Positions 40,117 through 52,800 of a stretch of DNA of 64,000 nt are shown in pieces (position 1 is the first letter of the stretch; each line of letters starts with the position of its first letter). The notes under the pieces are model-generated. The model saw only the letters and a list, made by a program, of their open reading frames with translations. It had not been told where the DNA came from and searched no databases. Location of the stretch: assembly GCA_963281255.1 (NCBI GenBank), contig OY725505.1, positions 2,790,001-2,854,000 on the forward strand, read 5' to 3'. Source of the DNA: Aphrocallistes beatrix (Eukaryota > Porifera > Hexactinellida > Sceptrulophora > Aphrocallistidae). The position numbers were made by a program, and so were the translations under genes.

Positions 40117-43102
40117 ATGTGAATAATACATTGTGAACATCCGACACAACGCTTTATCACAATGATATTGCATATCGGAGGTTTATCTGCAAATCCAAAA
40201 TGGCTTAATGGTTCAACTTTGAAACTTAAAGCAGGCATTTCTATAAATTCCTTTTATCGCCCGATTAGTAGCTTGATTGGGTTATCAGTTTGTGGTTACA
40301 TATGACTGACTCTTGTGTAACACTTTAAACATAATTTGAATTTAAACTTGAACTTTGGGGTTAATCTAATCTAAATTTGAAAAGAGTTTGACTCAAAGGC
40401 ATGAAGTCACCTTTATTCGTGTATTTGCATATTACCATTGTGGCCGTTTACTGAATGGTAAATGTGGAATAAATTATTGGAAGAGATCATGGCCCATCGC
40501 TCTCATTGATAAGATTTTCATGGATCGTTCGGAATGCTCTGATATTGTTTTATCCGAGATGGTAATTCATGTAATGTTTTGATGATCTAGAATCATATGC
40601 TGGAAAGTTGGAGGCTGCCACTATTTCGATTGCGTTTTAGTAAGAGACAGGAATACATGAATAGGAGATGCCCTATTGGCATAGATGTTGGAGGACTTAT
40701 CTACGTACGTCCAGGGTTCTTGAAAAGCTACCTGACTGATTTTACCAAACCTGAAGCAGGTATCCCTCCATAGGTGTAGATTTGTACCTCAGATTATTTA
40801 TATTTCCGTATTTCAATGGTTAATATTGAGTATTCTACTATGTCGATTTCAAATTTCATACTACAAAGTGATAATATGAATATTTCTTAATGGTTCAAGA
40901 TGTTGAAATTCCTCTAGTGAGTCTAGTCACTTACTGGAGCTGCTCTATCTGTCTGTCGGCCGACATTCTTTCTATCAATTTGGTGTTTATATGATATGCT
41001 CTTTATTGCGGAAATGTGCACCTGCTTTTTTCATCTAATTTTTCACTATGAGGATGTCGACTGAAAAATATTTATTAGAATTTATTCTTTCTGAAATTTT
41101 GATTCTAAGAAAGTTAAATTATAACATTATTTTCTTCAAACGAAAAATCTGTTTTGAAATCTCACAAATTATTCACTGAAATTACGCTATTTCTTTGATA
41201 AATGTTTTGCTAATGTATCTATTCGAGTAAATAAACAATAAAAATCTGTTGAAGTCGCAATTCCTCGTTATAACATCCATGCTAGTCTATGTGTATAATT
41301 AGCTTCTGACCTGAGTAGTGTTCAGGTGTTAGTTCAGAGATATGCTGCATCATTATAACGTCTCACTTCACAACATTAATGTTAATTCGTCGTATAGAAA
41401 GTTTTTATATGTATGCAAAAAAATATAAAAAGAAATTTGGGTATTCAACTAAGCATATCGAATCCTGGGACGAATTCTGTTTGTTTAATTATTTAGAGAT
41501 AGAGAACTTGCAAAGAATCCATGTCAGATTTGGAATTTATTCTTAAAATAAAGGTGTTTCGAATAAATTCATTAATTGTGTCTAATATTTGGAGGGATAT
41601 GGCTTCACTTTTTCAAATCATTACTTTATTTTTAAGTACTCTTCTGCTTTTGAATCTACTCAATGAATCACATTGTATCTCTGTAAACTGTTAAGTGCTA
41701 ATGATAGCAGGTCACATTTTGATTCCGAGTAACAGAATAATTTGTGTATTCACACTGTTAACATTAATCAATGAAAACTTTCTAAATGTACGATTGTAAC
41801 GTTTCACAATTCACCACTTTTTTAAGCCAAATTATTGTGAAATTCTGGAAATACTCTTTTAATTCAGAGCTAAAGTCTTGAAAATATTCGTCTTAAAATT
41901 GTCAACGGTCTTCGTTAATGAATTAATCTTTTTCATTTATGAACTCGTTGGTACTTACCAGAACTTTGGAGTTCGTATAGATTTGGAATCTCATCCTATC
42001 CTTTACTAACAGGAATATATTTGCTTCAATTAACATTACTTTAGCAATTTCAAAACTACGATGAGAATCTTTCTGCAAAAGATTTAAACACTTTACCACT
42101 GTTGCAACCGAATAGTTCAATATTCGGTTAGACAAAATAATATTTGGCAAATCATTGATATTCGTTTGGGAACTGAATATCAGTGTTCGTATTTGGTGGG
42201 AGTAACTGAATATTATCAAATTCGTATTCGTTAGGGAACTATTCATGAAAACTTATATCCGTTTCAATCGGTTTCAACCTTGCTTGCCCATTGCTCTAAT
42301 CATCACTCTGCAATTACTTCGTATTATTCATCTATGAAAATGAATCGAACTATAAATTACATTTTTTCCACCCACTGCTGCATTATTAATTGAATCTCTC
42401 CGATGGAAAGACCATCTGGTGGTTCTGTGTTTTTAAATCATGATTTAACCATTGGAGAGTTTGCGGGTTGCAAACGTGGCCATGTTTTACAATACAGATA
42501 GAGCAATTACTATTTTTATCTCGCTTCATTTGATTTTACGTTCACATCAAACAGTTGAGACGAATGTTTTGGGTGGATGAAACAGAGGGTTTATAATGAA
42601 GTTGGTTTTTTAGGTATTTGATTTCATTATTATGGGCGTTTTTTTCTGCATCTTTTCTGCATCTGTGTATCGTGGCTTGTTAGGTCAGGTATCAGGTGGT
42701 GGAGTAACTTCCAGTTAGTTCAATAAAACCTCTTCGTTTCTGCTTGAGATCCTTTTGATGTCATCTGAGATGTTACGCTGTAGTTATACTGTTAGCAGAT
42801 TTGCCGTAGAGTATATGTGTTGAACCGATCTCAATCATTCTGCATTGGCACATTATCAGTAATTGAAGACTGAATTATGGTGAATTTTGCAATAACCAAT
42901 CAGAACTGTTCGAGTTCTTACTTACTCGCTTGAAATTTGACAATTCGTCAATTTCTGTGGAGTCTCTGCTAATCATTTTTATAAATCATTCGTTACGTAA
43001 TACTATATTCTGGCATTTATTTGGATTCTTTGGAGCAGATTATTCATATTCTCATCCTAATCATATAGAAATCGATTGTGGATATATAAATTGACCCATA
43101 AT

Positions 43103-43240
43103 CAGTGTTTCCACAGAGCGCTTTTAACTCGCTTTCTTGTCAAATAACTGCTTTTGTTGTTAAATAATGAAATTAACCGAATTAACCGCTCATAAATTGC
43201 AGAATTAACGCGCTTTCCTATAATCCTCTGGGAAACACTG
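43103..43240. mobile_element. hAT-like MITE with 8-bp target duplication
   Basis: 138 bp, ends CAGTGTTTCCACAGAG and CTCTGGGAAACACTG, flanked by CCCATAAT and CCCTTAAT. Confidence 0.82.
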
Positions 43241-43992
43241 CCCTTAATCCCTGGAACTATCCATGTCCGTACCTACCCTAAGCCTTTTCTTGAAATGACT
43301 GCATTTTTTCGCTAAATTATTCCTTATTATCGCCAACCGCTAGCTTTGAACTTGCACACTGGAACATTTCGTGAATAATATTTGTTTGAGATGAAACAAT
43401 AGAGAAAAATTTAATTGACATAACCGTACTGAAATTCCAGCACCAAATCATCATGTAATGGTAGTGTAACATGTTTAAGCTACAACATATATTTCTGAAA
43501 TTTCCAATAACTAGTTTCGCGTTAGATAACTATTGCCCTTTCATTGGAAAACCACATCACCATTTTTCTACAATGGTTTATCTGAACCTGTAGTTAATTA
43601 TCTAATCTCTGTGGTTCTGTCACTAATGAGTCCACAGGTTGAAGGGGAACGAATACGGAAATCACTAACCGACTACTAATAAAATACTGAATTAAAAATA
43701 GGAACAGCTATCTCCTTAATCTCCTTAACATTATTTTGTAGGATTTTATTTGCCCTTGAGAGTGATTTTGGCAATAACCCTAGAGTTAAAAAAAAGGAAA
43801 ATATGTAATAACATTGAGTAGTTGTAGCTTTTGGTTGTCTTGACCGATTCCCAAATGTTCGGACTAAACCCCCTCCACAAAGATCCTATAAACTGGCCAT
43901 TTAGAGGGATTTTATGCCTCCAATTGCACTCAGATGACCGAGCAGAGCCGAAAGAGGGGTCACTCGATTCCGTTGGGTATGCTGAATTTGCC

Positions 43993-44130
43993 AGAATCTT
44001 GAAGTTGTCATTAGTAAGAATTTCCTTTACTGCCGTTTGTCAGAATCAATTTTATCGAGTTCTACCCATTCTGACAAACGCCAGTAAAGGGAATTCTGAC
44101 TAATCACAACTTCAAAATTCTGACAAATGC
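43993..44130. repeat. Inverted repeat with TTTGTCAGAAT words
   Basis: Arms of about 55 bp, imperfect (GAAGTTGTCATTAGTAAGAA on the left against its complement on the right), around a 20-30-bp loop. Further TTTGTCAGAAT words continue to 44170. Confidence 0.65.
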
Positions 44131-46756
44131 TTATAAAGGAAGGAATGGGGTACCTACATTTGTCAGAATCGACTATCTCGCCAGTATTTGGATATTATCC
44201 ATGGTTTTGGCGATACAATAGTTGTTGGGCTCAATTAATTTTTGGTTTCATTAAATTATGCATGAATTGTTTCACAAGCCTCGCTTCAAATTGAAGGTTA
44301 AGCATCCTTGTACTAATGTTAACTCATATTTGCTTCAATGACGCTACTCCTACCTTAGTAATGTCAAGTTCTAACTGACTTCAACAAAGGTTTATTAGTC
44401 TGATTCTACTATGAAAAGAAGGTAAAACCACAATGCCTGAACGTGGTTTGTCCTTTGATAATTTGCCTTATTTGCTCAACTTCTGACTTGTGATACAAGT
44501 CATTCATTTTGATAACCGAGGTTATTCATAAACAATCATAAAACAGCAAAATTTCCAGTCACGAGTACATCTGAAGTTGCATGAAACGTCGAATCATTTG
44601 AAAATCAAAACTTAAACTGCAATATAGTAACCAAAGTGCAAACTCCTGATTCATCAAGTGGCTCTCACATTTTGAGATTTATGTTTGATAATATCCTACG
44701 ACATGAACGCTTTCGTAACGTACATCACCACAGGAAGTAGACGGTGTGTGAGTGCACAATGATACGGATGGTAATTAACAAAATTCAAGTAATGTCGACA
44801 TACGCATACGGTTGTTTAATAAATGTTGTAGTCTAATAGAGATATTATGGAATAAGCAAAGTGGAAGTTTAGGAAATATTCTTTCTTTATTTTCAGACGT
44901 GGTTTTAACTTACATTAATGGATATTGGTTTATTCACGTACAAAAAAAGTATGTTCTACTTTCCTATTTCTTCCCCATTATATTCTCTGCAGTGATTACC
45001 TCTCAATGAGCTCATTGCATTGATTGTTCCCTGCTTCTATTTAGTTTCCTTAATCTGCCGAGAAAAATTAAGTACAATTATGTATATTAAGTTTTCAGTA
45101 GAGATTAATTGTTCTCAGCGGATAACAATTGAGTGAAGGTCTTGTTGGCATGTTTTATCGGTGCCCATAAATCTAGCTTATTCTAGTCGCTTCCCTCATT
45201 TGGGTGCTAAAAATGCTCAAAAACTCGCGAATCCGCACTAATTGACCACGCAACACGGTTAACTGTTAGAAATTTAGGAATAAATCTTACAAGTGACATT
45301 CTGTAATATAGATATTCCAAATGGTTTCCTTGGATACTTTGTTTGATAGGTAACTCGTAAGTAATTTCTAAGTTATTACTCATTGAGTCTGCCCGCCAGT
45401 GTGTCTATTAAGCTGGCGTCGTATTGCTTCATTATATTCCTATGTAGATATTGTGTGGAATTGGGTGTGCTGTGCTGGTGCTATTATATTCCATTTATTT
45501 TGTAAAAAGTCATTCTCTCATTCTAAATCTATTGGAATCCAATCTTTCCTGATATTTGGTGAAAATGCTATAATTATTTCCATCAAATCATTCTTTATTT
45601 AAATATGTTAAATTTTGAAAGTATTTCATCAGGTGTAATTACATATTCACTTTCCTATTCTCTAGTTCCTTTCATCATTGCAGATGGGAATTAACTACTA
45701 GACCACATTGGTGAATTCCATATTCTAGGAATGCTGTGAAGGTGAATGACTAATGTTAATATTAATAAAGAAACATCTGTTTTAGATTTATTGTATAGCA
45801 TAAATTAGAGAGGGACGAATTTACATCTTTTCCAGGAATAATGTTAACCCGAGTTCAAAGATAGAAATTATCTTCTTGAATCTGGCTTGGGGTTGTTCTA
45901 TTTATAAACTCCGAATTTATATGGTTTCCCTCTAAAGATTAGACCGGAAGTGAATGAGTAACATTCCGAGGTATCCCAGGGCTTTAAACTGCATTCCTCT
46001 CATCTATGTCAATAAATCGAATAGCCCATGAAACTCTGTTAATAAAATATTTTTTCTCGTTCTTATCTTCAAATCATAAGAAGGTGAGAATTGAAAATAT
46101 TCATGTAATTTTTTCATTTTGGTCTCTCTCTACTCACTTATTCACGAATTACATTTTACACGTCATCAAGGCGGAGTTTACCTTGTTTAGGTTATCTGAA
46201 CTAACGTGTGCTCGTGTAGTTGCAGTATTCATAACCGTATGATTCACGATAGGATGAATTATCTTGATTCCACCTGTTTCCCCACAAAATTGTCTATTCG
46301 TTAGTATTGTGTAATCCCATTCAGAGTCAGTATATATTTGCAGCAATGATGTTAGACTACACATCAAAAATCGACGTTCTAATTTGACTTAGATCAGTGC
46401 GGGGAATTTTTCCTGGAAATTCTATGAATAATTATAGATTTCCTTCATTACGACATAATTCGAATTATCTTATATAATATCACACAAAGTGCTTTGTACC
46501 ATTGCGAATCTAATCATAACAATATTTGATCCAAATCTTCCTAAGATTAAGCCTCAATTATTTGTGTTCAGCTTATCAGGTCCTACATCATTGTTATGAT
46601 AACGTTCTGTTAGCTAGAGCTTATCGTTTTATTGGGCAATCACAATAAATTATTGCTCATAAACTTGCCACCTGAAAATATCCCTGTGGTCTGTTTCAAA
46701 ATACTATGCATTACCACATTGTTGTCATTCATATATTTTGGCCAATGTGTCATGTA

Positions 46757-46911
46757 CAGTCGACTCTGCTTAATAGGGTCACATCGGTCAGAGGACATTT
46801 TGCCCCGATTAAGCGGAGAACTCTATTAACCAAAAATATGTTGTATTAGCTTCTATGTGTGAGAGCTATTCCGGTCCTGCCAAAAGTGTCCCGATTAAGT
46901 GGAGTCGACTG
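46757..46911. mobile_element. pogo/Tigger-like MITE, family P1
   Basis: 155 bp, TA-flanked, ends CAGTCGACTCTGCTTAATAG and GATTAAGTGGAGTCGACTG. Confidence 0.85.
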
Positions 46912-47658
46912 TATTTTTCAAGTAGAATTAATGTCATTTCATATATGATAAATACATTATTTTCGGTTTTCTGAAAACCTTTCTTCGCTCATATAACGCA
47001 ATGGTATCTCACTCTGTCTTGCAAATACAAAGATGGTTTAGCAATTGTATTGGTTTGACAGCACCAAAAAATTGCAACATTTGTAGGCCAAATATGTAAA
47101 TAAACAAAAAAAACTGTCTTTCTCTTCCACTCAACAACTTTCCATGCTAGATTATGTCAATACATCTTAATGAAAAAGAGTCCAGATTAAAACGCAATAT
47201 TTCCATCTAAGTACAGTATTCAGCACATTCTATGATCAGATAGCATCTTCAGATTAGTTTTAGTGGGCTAAAAGTTCGAACTTTGGCAAAACATAAAATG
47301 CATTATATTGATGTGAAGGCAAATTTGGCTGAATTTTATCTTGTGACAAGCACCTTGAGTATCCAAGATTGCAGATACATCTCCTATCTCTGCCATGTGA
47401 CAACTTTATGCTTTGCAGCGATCTTGTTCGAAATTTTATCACATCAGCAAAAAATTGTTGATTATTACAAAAAATAGCTCTGAATTCGATTTCTTATCGG
47501 TTACATCCAAACGTATTTCTTGGATTCTGGACTATCTGTCGGTCGTGGTTGATCTAATTAATTGTAATTTGATTATCAATAAATTTCAAATTACATTTCT
47601 TTGATCTGGTTTATCATTATGGACATCCTTGGAACTTCAATGATTTAATGGATTATTA

Positions 47659-49005
47659 CAGGGTGTAACAAAAGTCTTGGCCGGTTACGATTCTTATTAG
47701 TATTCAGTATTTACAAGTAACTATAGCATCCAGTATAACTACTACACCATAGTTAGTTACCATATACTATGTAAGTTATTTATACTGTAGGCATATTGTC
47801 TGTTTATCACACTTCTTTGCGATTTTACCTCATTTTTCTTAACATCACTTTTTACTTACAAAATGAATGTCGGCGATCATGGGATTGAACTCCGTTCTAA
47901 AGCAATTGGAATGGTTGAAGGAGGCCTGACGCAAAAACAAACTGCTGATAGGCTTGGGATTGGAGAAAGATCAGTAAGGAGATGGTGGAGCCTTCATAAA
48001 TCTGGAGAAACTATGGCAACTAAGCCTCGTTCTGGGCGGCCAAAAATCTTGAACCGGGTTTCCCGGATTGTGATCAAGAAATCCTTAGGGAAGAGAAGGC
48101 AGTCAACCAGAAAATTGGCGAAAAGATTAACTATCAAAGGCAACCTCATCTCTCACATGACAGTCCAACGTCATCTAACCCAAAATCTTGATGCCAGAGC
48201 TTATAAACGCCCAAAATGGCCAAGAATAACGGATCATATCCGAGAAAATCGTCTGACATTCGCTCGAAATCATGAGGATTGGTCTTCTGATGACTGGAAA
48301 AGGGTGTTCTGGTCTGATGAATCTCCCTTTGAGTTATTCCATTCGCCAAACCCGCAGAATGACAGAGTCTGGGCCATTGGATCTCAGAATATTGAGCCCG
48401 TGTATCAGGTGAAATTTCCGGCGAAAGTTATGGTCTGGGGAATGATGTCGCATAGGGCTCTGTCGCAGCTGCATATTGTACCTCAAAAACAGACTGTAAA
48501 TGGAGCCTACTACAGAGATAATATTTTGGAGACAACCTGTTTAGATGCCAAGCGGACTAAAAAAAATGGGCCAGTTACTGAGAGGAAAATGTTGCTAAAC
48601 ATGTCCGATTTCATTTTCATGCAGGATGGCGCTACCGCCCATACAGCCAAAGCCTCTCAGGAATGGTGTTCAACAAGGTTCCCTCGGTTTTGGAGGAAAG
48701 GAGAGTGGCCAGCGAACTCACCTGACCTGAATCCGATTGAAAATCTCTGGGGAATTTTGTCTGAACGACTGGATGAAATGGGTCAGGTTTTGAGGCTTGA
48801 TGATCTAATTTATAACCTCAAAAAAGCATGGACTGAGATCCAACCAAGCCTGCTTGAAAACTTAGTCAACAGTATGCCTAGTAGGATGAAATTAGTAATA
48901 CAAAATAGTGGAGAATATATTGGTAAATAATTATAGACAGTACACACTGATTGAGTTATTGAAATATACGATAATACAACCGGCCAAGACTTTTGTTACA
49001 CCCTG
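47659..49005 (+). mobile_element. Complete Tc1/mariner transposon
   Basis: 1347 bp between TA dinucleotides. The two 28-bp terminal inverted repeats (CAGGGTGTAACAAAAGTCTT plus eight more bases) are identical. It encloses one intact transposase gene. Perfect ends and an open gene indicate a young, possibly mobile copy. Confidence 0.95.
47863..48930 (+). CDS. Tc1/mariner-family transposase (DD37E spacing)
   Basis: 355 residues, uninterrupted. Residues 1-110 form the paired-like double helix-turn-helix DNA-binding part, with an AT-hook-like KPRSGRPK at 54-61 between the two halves. The catalytic DDE core has Asp152 (WSDESPF), Asp255 (FMQDGATAHTAK) and Glu293 (SPDLNPIENLWG). There are 37 residues between the second Asp and the Glu, against 34 in classical Tc1 such as Sleeping Beauty. 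The DD37E class of Tc1-like elements is known from several animals. The enzyme would cut at the element's own 28-bp repeats and integrate at TA. The ATG at 47863 is the first in frame and gives the usual N-terminus length. Confidence 0.95.
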   Translation: MNVGDHGIELRSKAIGMVEGGLTQKQTADRLGIGERSVRRWWSLHKSGETMATKPRSGRPKILNRVSRIVIKKSLGKRRQSTRKLAKRLTIKGNLISHMTVQRHLTQNLDARAYKRPKWPRITDHIRENRLTFARNHEDWSSDDWKRVFWSDESPFELFHSPNPQNDRVWAIGSQNIEPVYQVKFPAKVMVWGMMSHRALSQLHIVPQKQTVNGAYYRDNILETTCLDAKRTKKNGPVTERKMLLNMSDFIFMQDGATAHTAKASQEWCSTRFPRFWRKGEWPANSPDLNPIENLWGILSERLDEMGQVLRLDDLIYNLKKAWTEIQPSLLENLVNSMPSRMKLVIQNSGEYIGK

Positions 49006-49801
49006 TATTTGTTATTTTTCACATAAAGTTAGCAGTCTAGCGAAACCTTTTTTTAGGAACTGCTAAAATTATTGAAGATATTTACACCCATAAAAATTTT
49101 CAACTGTACTAGAGTATATAATGCTATAAAATTACGTACGTATTTCAATATTGAATAGAACGATTTGATCCTATCTGTTACGTACAAATACTAATCAATT
49201 GATTCTGTTTAGAAAAGATAATTTGTATGTTTCGCTTAGTGTTCCAACTTATAATGTTTCATCTCACAAATTATACTTTCACCCAATCCACTTTCGTACT
49301 TCAGAGAAAGGTTGAAACCGGACAGTCAATGTTTCATTGATTGGCTGTCACATTTTTAAGATTTCCTCGTCTCATTACTTACAATGAAAAATAATCAAAA
49401 CTGCATGAATCCCAGTGTAGACTTGAATTCTTTATCAGGATATTAATTTCGCCTAATTTAATTATGAATTAATTAGATCTAATAACTCTTTTGGTGAAGA
49501 GGTTATTCAACGTGATATGCGTTGTGCTAAATTCCAACTCCACTTGACAACCATATCATAGTTTATTTTGTTAAATATTTGAATGTGTTGGAGCATTACG
49601 AAATTTCGCGGATGGATATGGAAGGCTAAAGTACATTCCACATTATCCATCGAATATATAACAATTTAAGAAGTTTACCTATGTGTTGAGGTGTAAAAAT
49701 TTTGGTCACAAAACACTTACGTATGTTTAGCGAAGCATTTTGTTCGACTTTTGTGATCAGCTGGTAAATCTAATCAGAGTTTAAAAAGCTATTTTTATAT
49801 A

Positions 49802-49950
49802 CAGAGTCAACTCCGCTTAATCGGGACAAGTCTCCAGGAACGGAATGGTTCCCTTACATAGAGGCTAATGCTAAATTTCATTGGTTAATTGTGAAATCCG
49901 CTTAATCTGGACAAAATATCCGGGACCAAAGTGTCTCGATTAAGAAGAGC
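49802..49950. mobile_element. pogo/Tigger-like MITE, family P1 (worn)
   Basis: Left end CAGAGTCAACTCCGCTTAAT, right part GTGTCTCGATTAAGAAGAGC; terminal bases of the right end lost. Confidence 0.7.
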
Positions 49951-50321
49951 CATTAGAATTCCATCAAATGTTTATTTAAAAGTCCCTATACTTTTCCAAT
50001 AGAGAATATGCGAATTCTTCTGTGTAATCAGAGTTTAAGTTTGTATCAAACTAGCCTGTAATTTGCGGGTAACATGTCAAGTCTTTCTAGTGCCAAGAAA
50101 ACGCGTAAATAATTTATAATTGGCACTAAAAGGTTAAATGTAAAAGTCATGATTTTGTAGCGCTAAAAACCACAAATCGACCATTTCAAGCTTTTCTCTT
50201 GAATTAAGAATATTTTTCTTTGAACTTATTATTTCCTTATATGTTATTTCCATAGACATGATTATGGCGACTCAACTATACACAATTTGTGGTACCTCAT
50301 GTTAGCATTAGATTAATTGCA

Positions 50322-50478
50322 GGGCCGGCGCCACCGGGGGTGTCCTGGGTGTCCAGGCACCCACTGCGTCCTGTGTTATCATATTGTACAATATATATCC
50401 CTCCATAAATGGACACCCACTTTCAGAGAAATCCCTCTTAGGACACCCACTGCCGATAAAACATGGCGCCGGCCATGA
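50322..50478. mobile_element. hAT-like MITE, GGCCGGCGCCA ends
   Basis: 157 bp, ends CAGGGCCGGCGCCA and TGGCGCCGGCCATG. Two GGACACCCACT words inside. Flanks share AATTG. Confidence 0.72.
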
Positions 50479-50884
50479 ATTGCTTACATAATGGTGTGCT
50501 GTGTTAGTTTCGGAGGTCTAATCATTAATATTGTATCGTTCTGCTAATCAATATTGCATTATTCGCTTTATTCTATTTATCTAACAATTAATTCATGTCC
50601 AAACCGATGATTTGTTCTAAATGCTGTCATTCTGATCATATGGAAACTTAGTAGTAATAATATTTTATTCAATTCTGGAATTTCCATGCTTGAAGTTATT
50701 TTCTAGTTCAGAAGCAGAAATTTTTTTAATGATATCATTTGGCGCTATTTTAAACCTAATGAATATAATTGTGATTAGTAGAAGTCTCATTGAATATTAC
50801 TTAGTACACAGTGCTCGACAAAAATCAAAATATGTTGGTGGCTATCTTATCAACATTCTACTTTTTCTGGTGATTACCCCTTAA

Positions 50885-50985
50885 ATTACCTGGGGTCATT
50901 TCTATTTATAGCAAAGACCCCACACTTCTAAGGTTTCCCCGCCCAAAATGACTTTACCGGAAATGAGTTAGCAAAAATCTAGCGC
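50885..50985 (-). mobile_element. TATA-core MITE, type B (inverted)
   Basis: On the - strand: CTAACTCATTTCCGG, CATTTTGGGCGGGGAAACC, then GCTATAAATAGAAATGACCCC. The outer 5' terminus is worn. Confidence 0.65.
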
Positions 50986-52612
50986 CATTTAAGAATTAAC
51001 AACCACCAATTCTAAATATGCAATATAAACAGACCAGTACTTGATAACATTTGGTGGCTATCGCCAAATGTTCGGGTACTGCAGTAATACATTTTATGGC
51101 ATTGACTGTGTTACATATTTCAGTGACAGCACACGCGGTACTGCGAAATTTAACTTTAATTTCTATCAAATTTTGTCATAGCTCCTCTTTATGGTGTTGA
51201 TGTGTACCTAATTTATCGATTCTTTGAACTATGTACTTCCAGTTCACACTTCTGGTTGATATTCACTGAAACTGCACTGTCGATTTATTATCCAAACTTC
51301 TAAAATCTAATTTGACCTTTTCAAAACGATATTCTCCTTCTCCTAGATTCCTAGGAATATCTTAGTCTCTAAATTCCATTGAAACTGTTAATTTTGTGAC
51401 GAATTCTTCCACCACATACGAAAACCAATCTTGAATCATGATTTGATATCTCTTCCGATCGAAGTGCTTTTTTGCAAGTTTTTTTGATCTATCAGCAGCA
51501 TTCCTGCAATCACCACACACGAATCGCAAAATTAGGAAATCGATTATTTTCGCTGAATTTCAGCTGTGTTTAATCTGAAAATCATTATTTTTTTCATTAC
51601 TATCTTGCCATCGCAGTGAATGTTCGATTTAAAGGCACAATCTATGCTTCGTTCTAGTCTATGCTTCCCGATTATATTTAGTACGAATGTGAACTATGTA
51701 AGCTATTTTGGAAGTTACAAGTGCTAAATGCGTCAGTACTAGTTTTGTGGGCTAGAGTTGTTGGAATCAAATTTGAATCTGCGTCTCTAATATCCTTATT
51801 ATAATTCGAATATAATTATCGAATGGTTGTAACATGCCATATTATTCTATAAACAGAATATTTAGTTTTATATCAGTGAATAGTAGCGATGTAGAATTCC
51901 ATTTTTAAATCGAATTAGTGTCCAATTTTTGGATGTCGGTCGACAGACCGATAATGCAACTCAGACTTTTTGTGTTTTAGGACCGCATTCATTCCTTTTA
52001 TACTTTTAGGCCCCCCGCAAATTTGTAGCCCCTTATATGATGGTCACGTTTCCAGTATAACCAAGTCAGATATAGCGAATTATCCAGTTATAAGGAGAAG
52101 ATATATTTCCTAAGTGGAGAATTCGATAATACAATAATCGTAACAAATCACTAGAAGCAGTTTTTTGTCGACTTATCTAGAATCCCGTGGAATACTACAT
52201 GATTTATTTTTAATCTTAGATGTATTCTCCTTAACGATTACTGATATTTATCGGTTAATAAGGGAATCTGGATTACCAGACTAGTTTGACACCACTACAT
52301 AATCTAATTGGAATATTATTGAAATGCTGCAATCTCCTGATGCTCTTGCATATCAGATAGATCTATCCAGAAAGATAGACCTTCTGGCATGTAATAAATA
52401 TTCAATAGTTAAGAAATATTCTGAGGGTAACACTCTAGGTGGGAATTAGGCATCTCATTACAATTTATTGCTTCATGTATCGATTGTGAACTGATTTGCT
52501 ATCATTACGAAGGCCTCAAAACGATGATATTTATTTCTATACTTGAAGCGAATTTGTAATTTCGTTGCATAATACCACCAACTAATTATTATACACGACG
52601 GATCACGTACTA

Positions 52613-52800
52613 CAGTCGACTCCGCTTAATAGGGTCACTGTTTAATCGGGTCAACCGCTTAATCAGGTCACCTTTAGCAGGACCGGAATAGCTCTCGTAC
52701 ATAAAAGCTAATACAAAATATTTTCGGTTAATAGGGTTCTCTGCTTAATCGGGGCAAAATGTCCTATGACCGATGTGACCCTATTAAGCGGAGTCGACTG
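52613..52800. mobile_element. pogo/Tigger-like MITE, family P1 (long form)
   Basis: 188 bp, TA-flanked, ends CAGTCGACTCCGCTTAATAG and CTATTAAGCGGAGTCGACTG. Carries an extra TTTAATCGGGTCAACCGCTT block near the left end, as do 59875 and 60362. Confidence 0.88.

Larger units (their letters stand above)
40117..47658. other. Gene-poor AT-rich stretch
   Basis: No recognisable gene on either strand. Contains a copy of the dispersed 32-bp motif (40935-40967), a hAT-like MITE (43103-43240), an inverted repeat (43993-44130) and a P1 MITE (46757-46911). Confidence 0.55.
49006..52610. other. Gene-poor stretch
   Basis: Holds a worn P1 MITE (49802-49950), a GGCCGGCGCCA element (50322-50478), an inverted type-B TATA MITE (50885-50985) and one dispersed 32-bp motif (51931-51963). 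No exon recognised. Confidence 0.55.
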
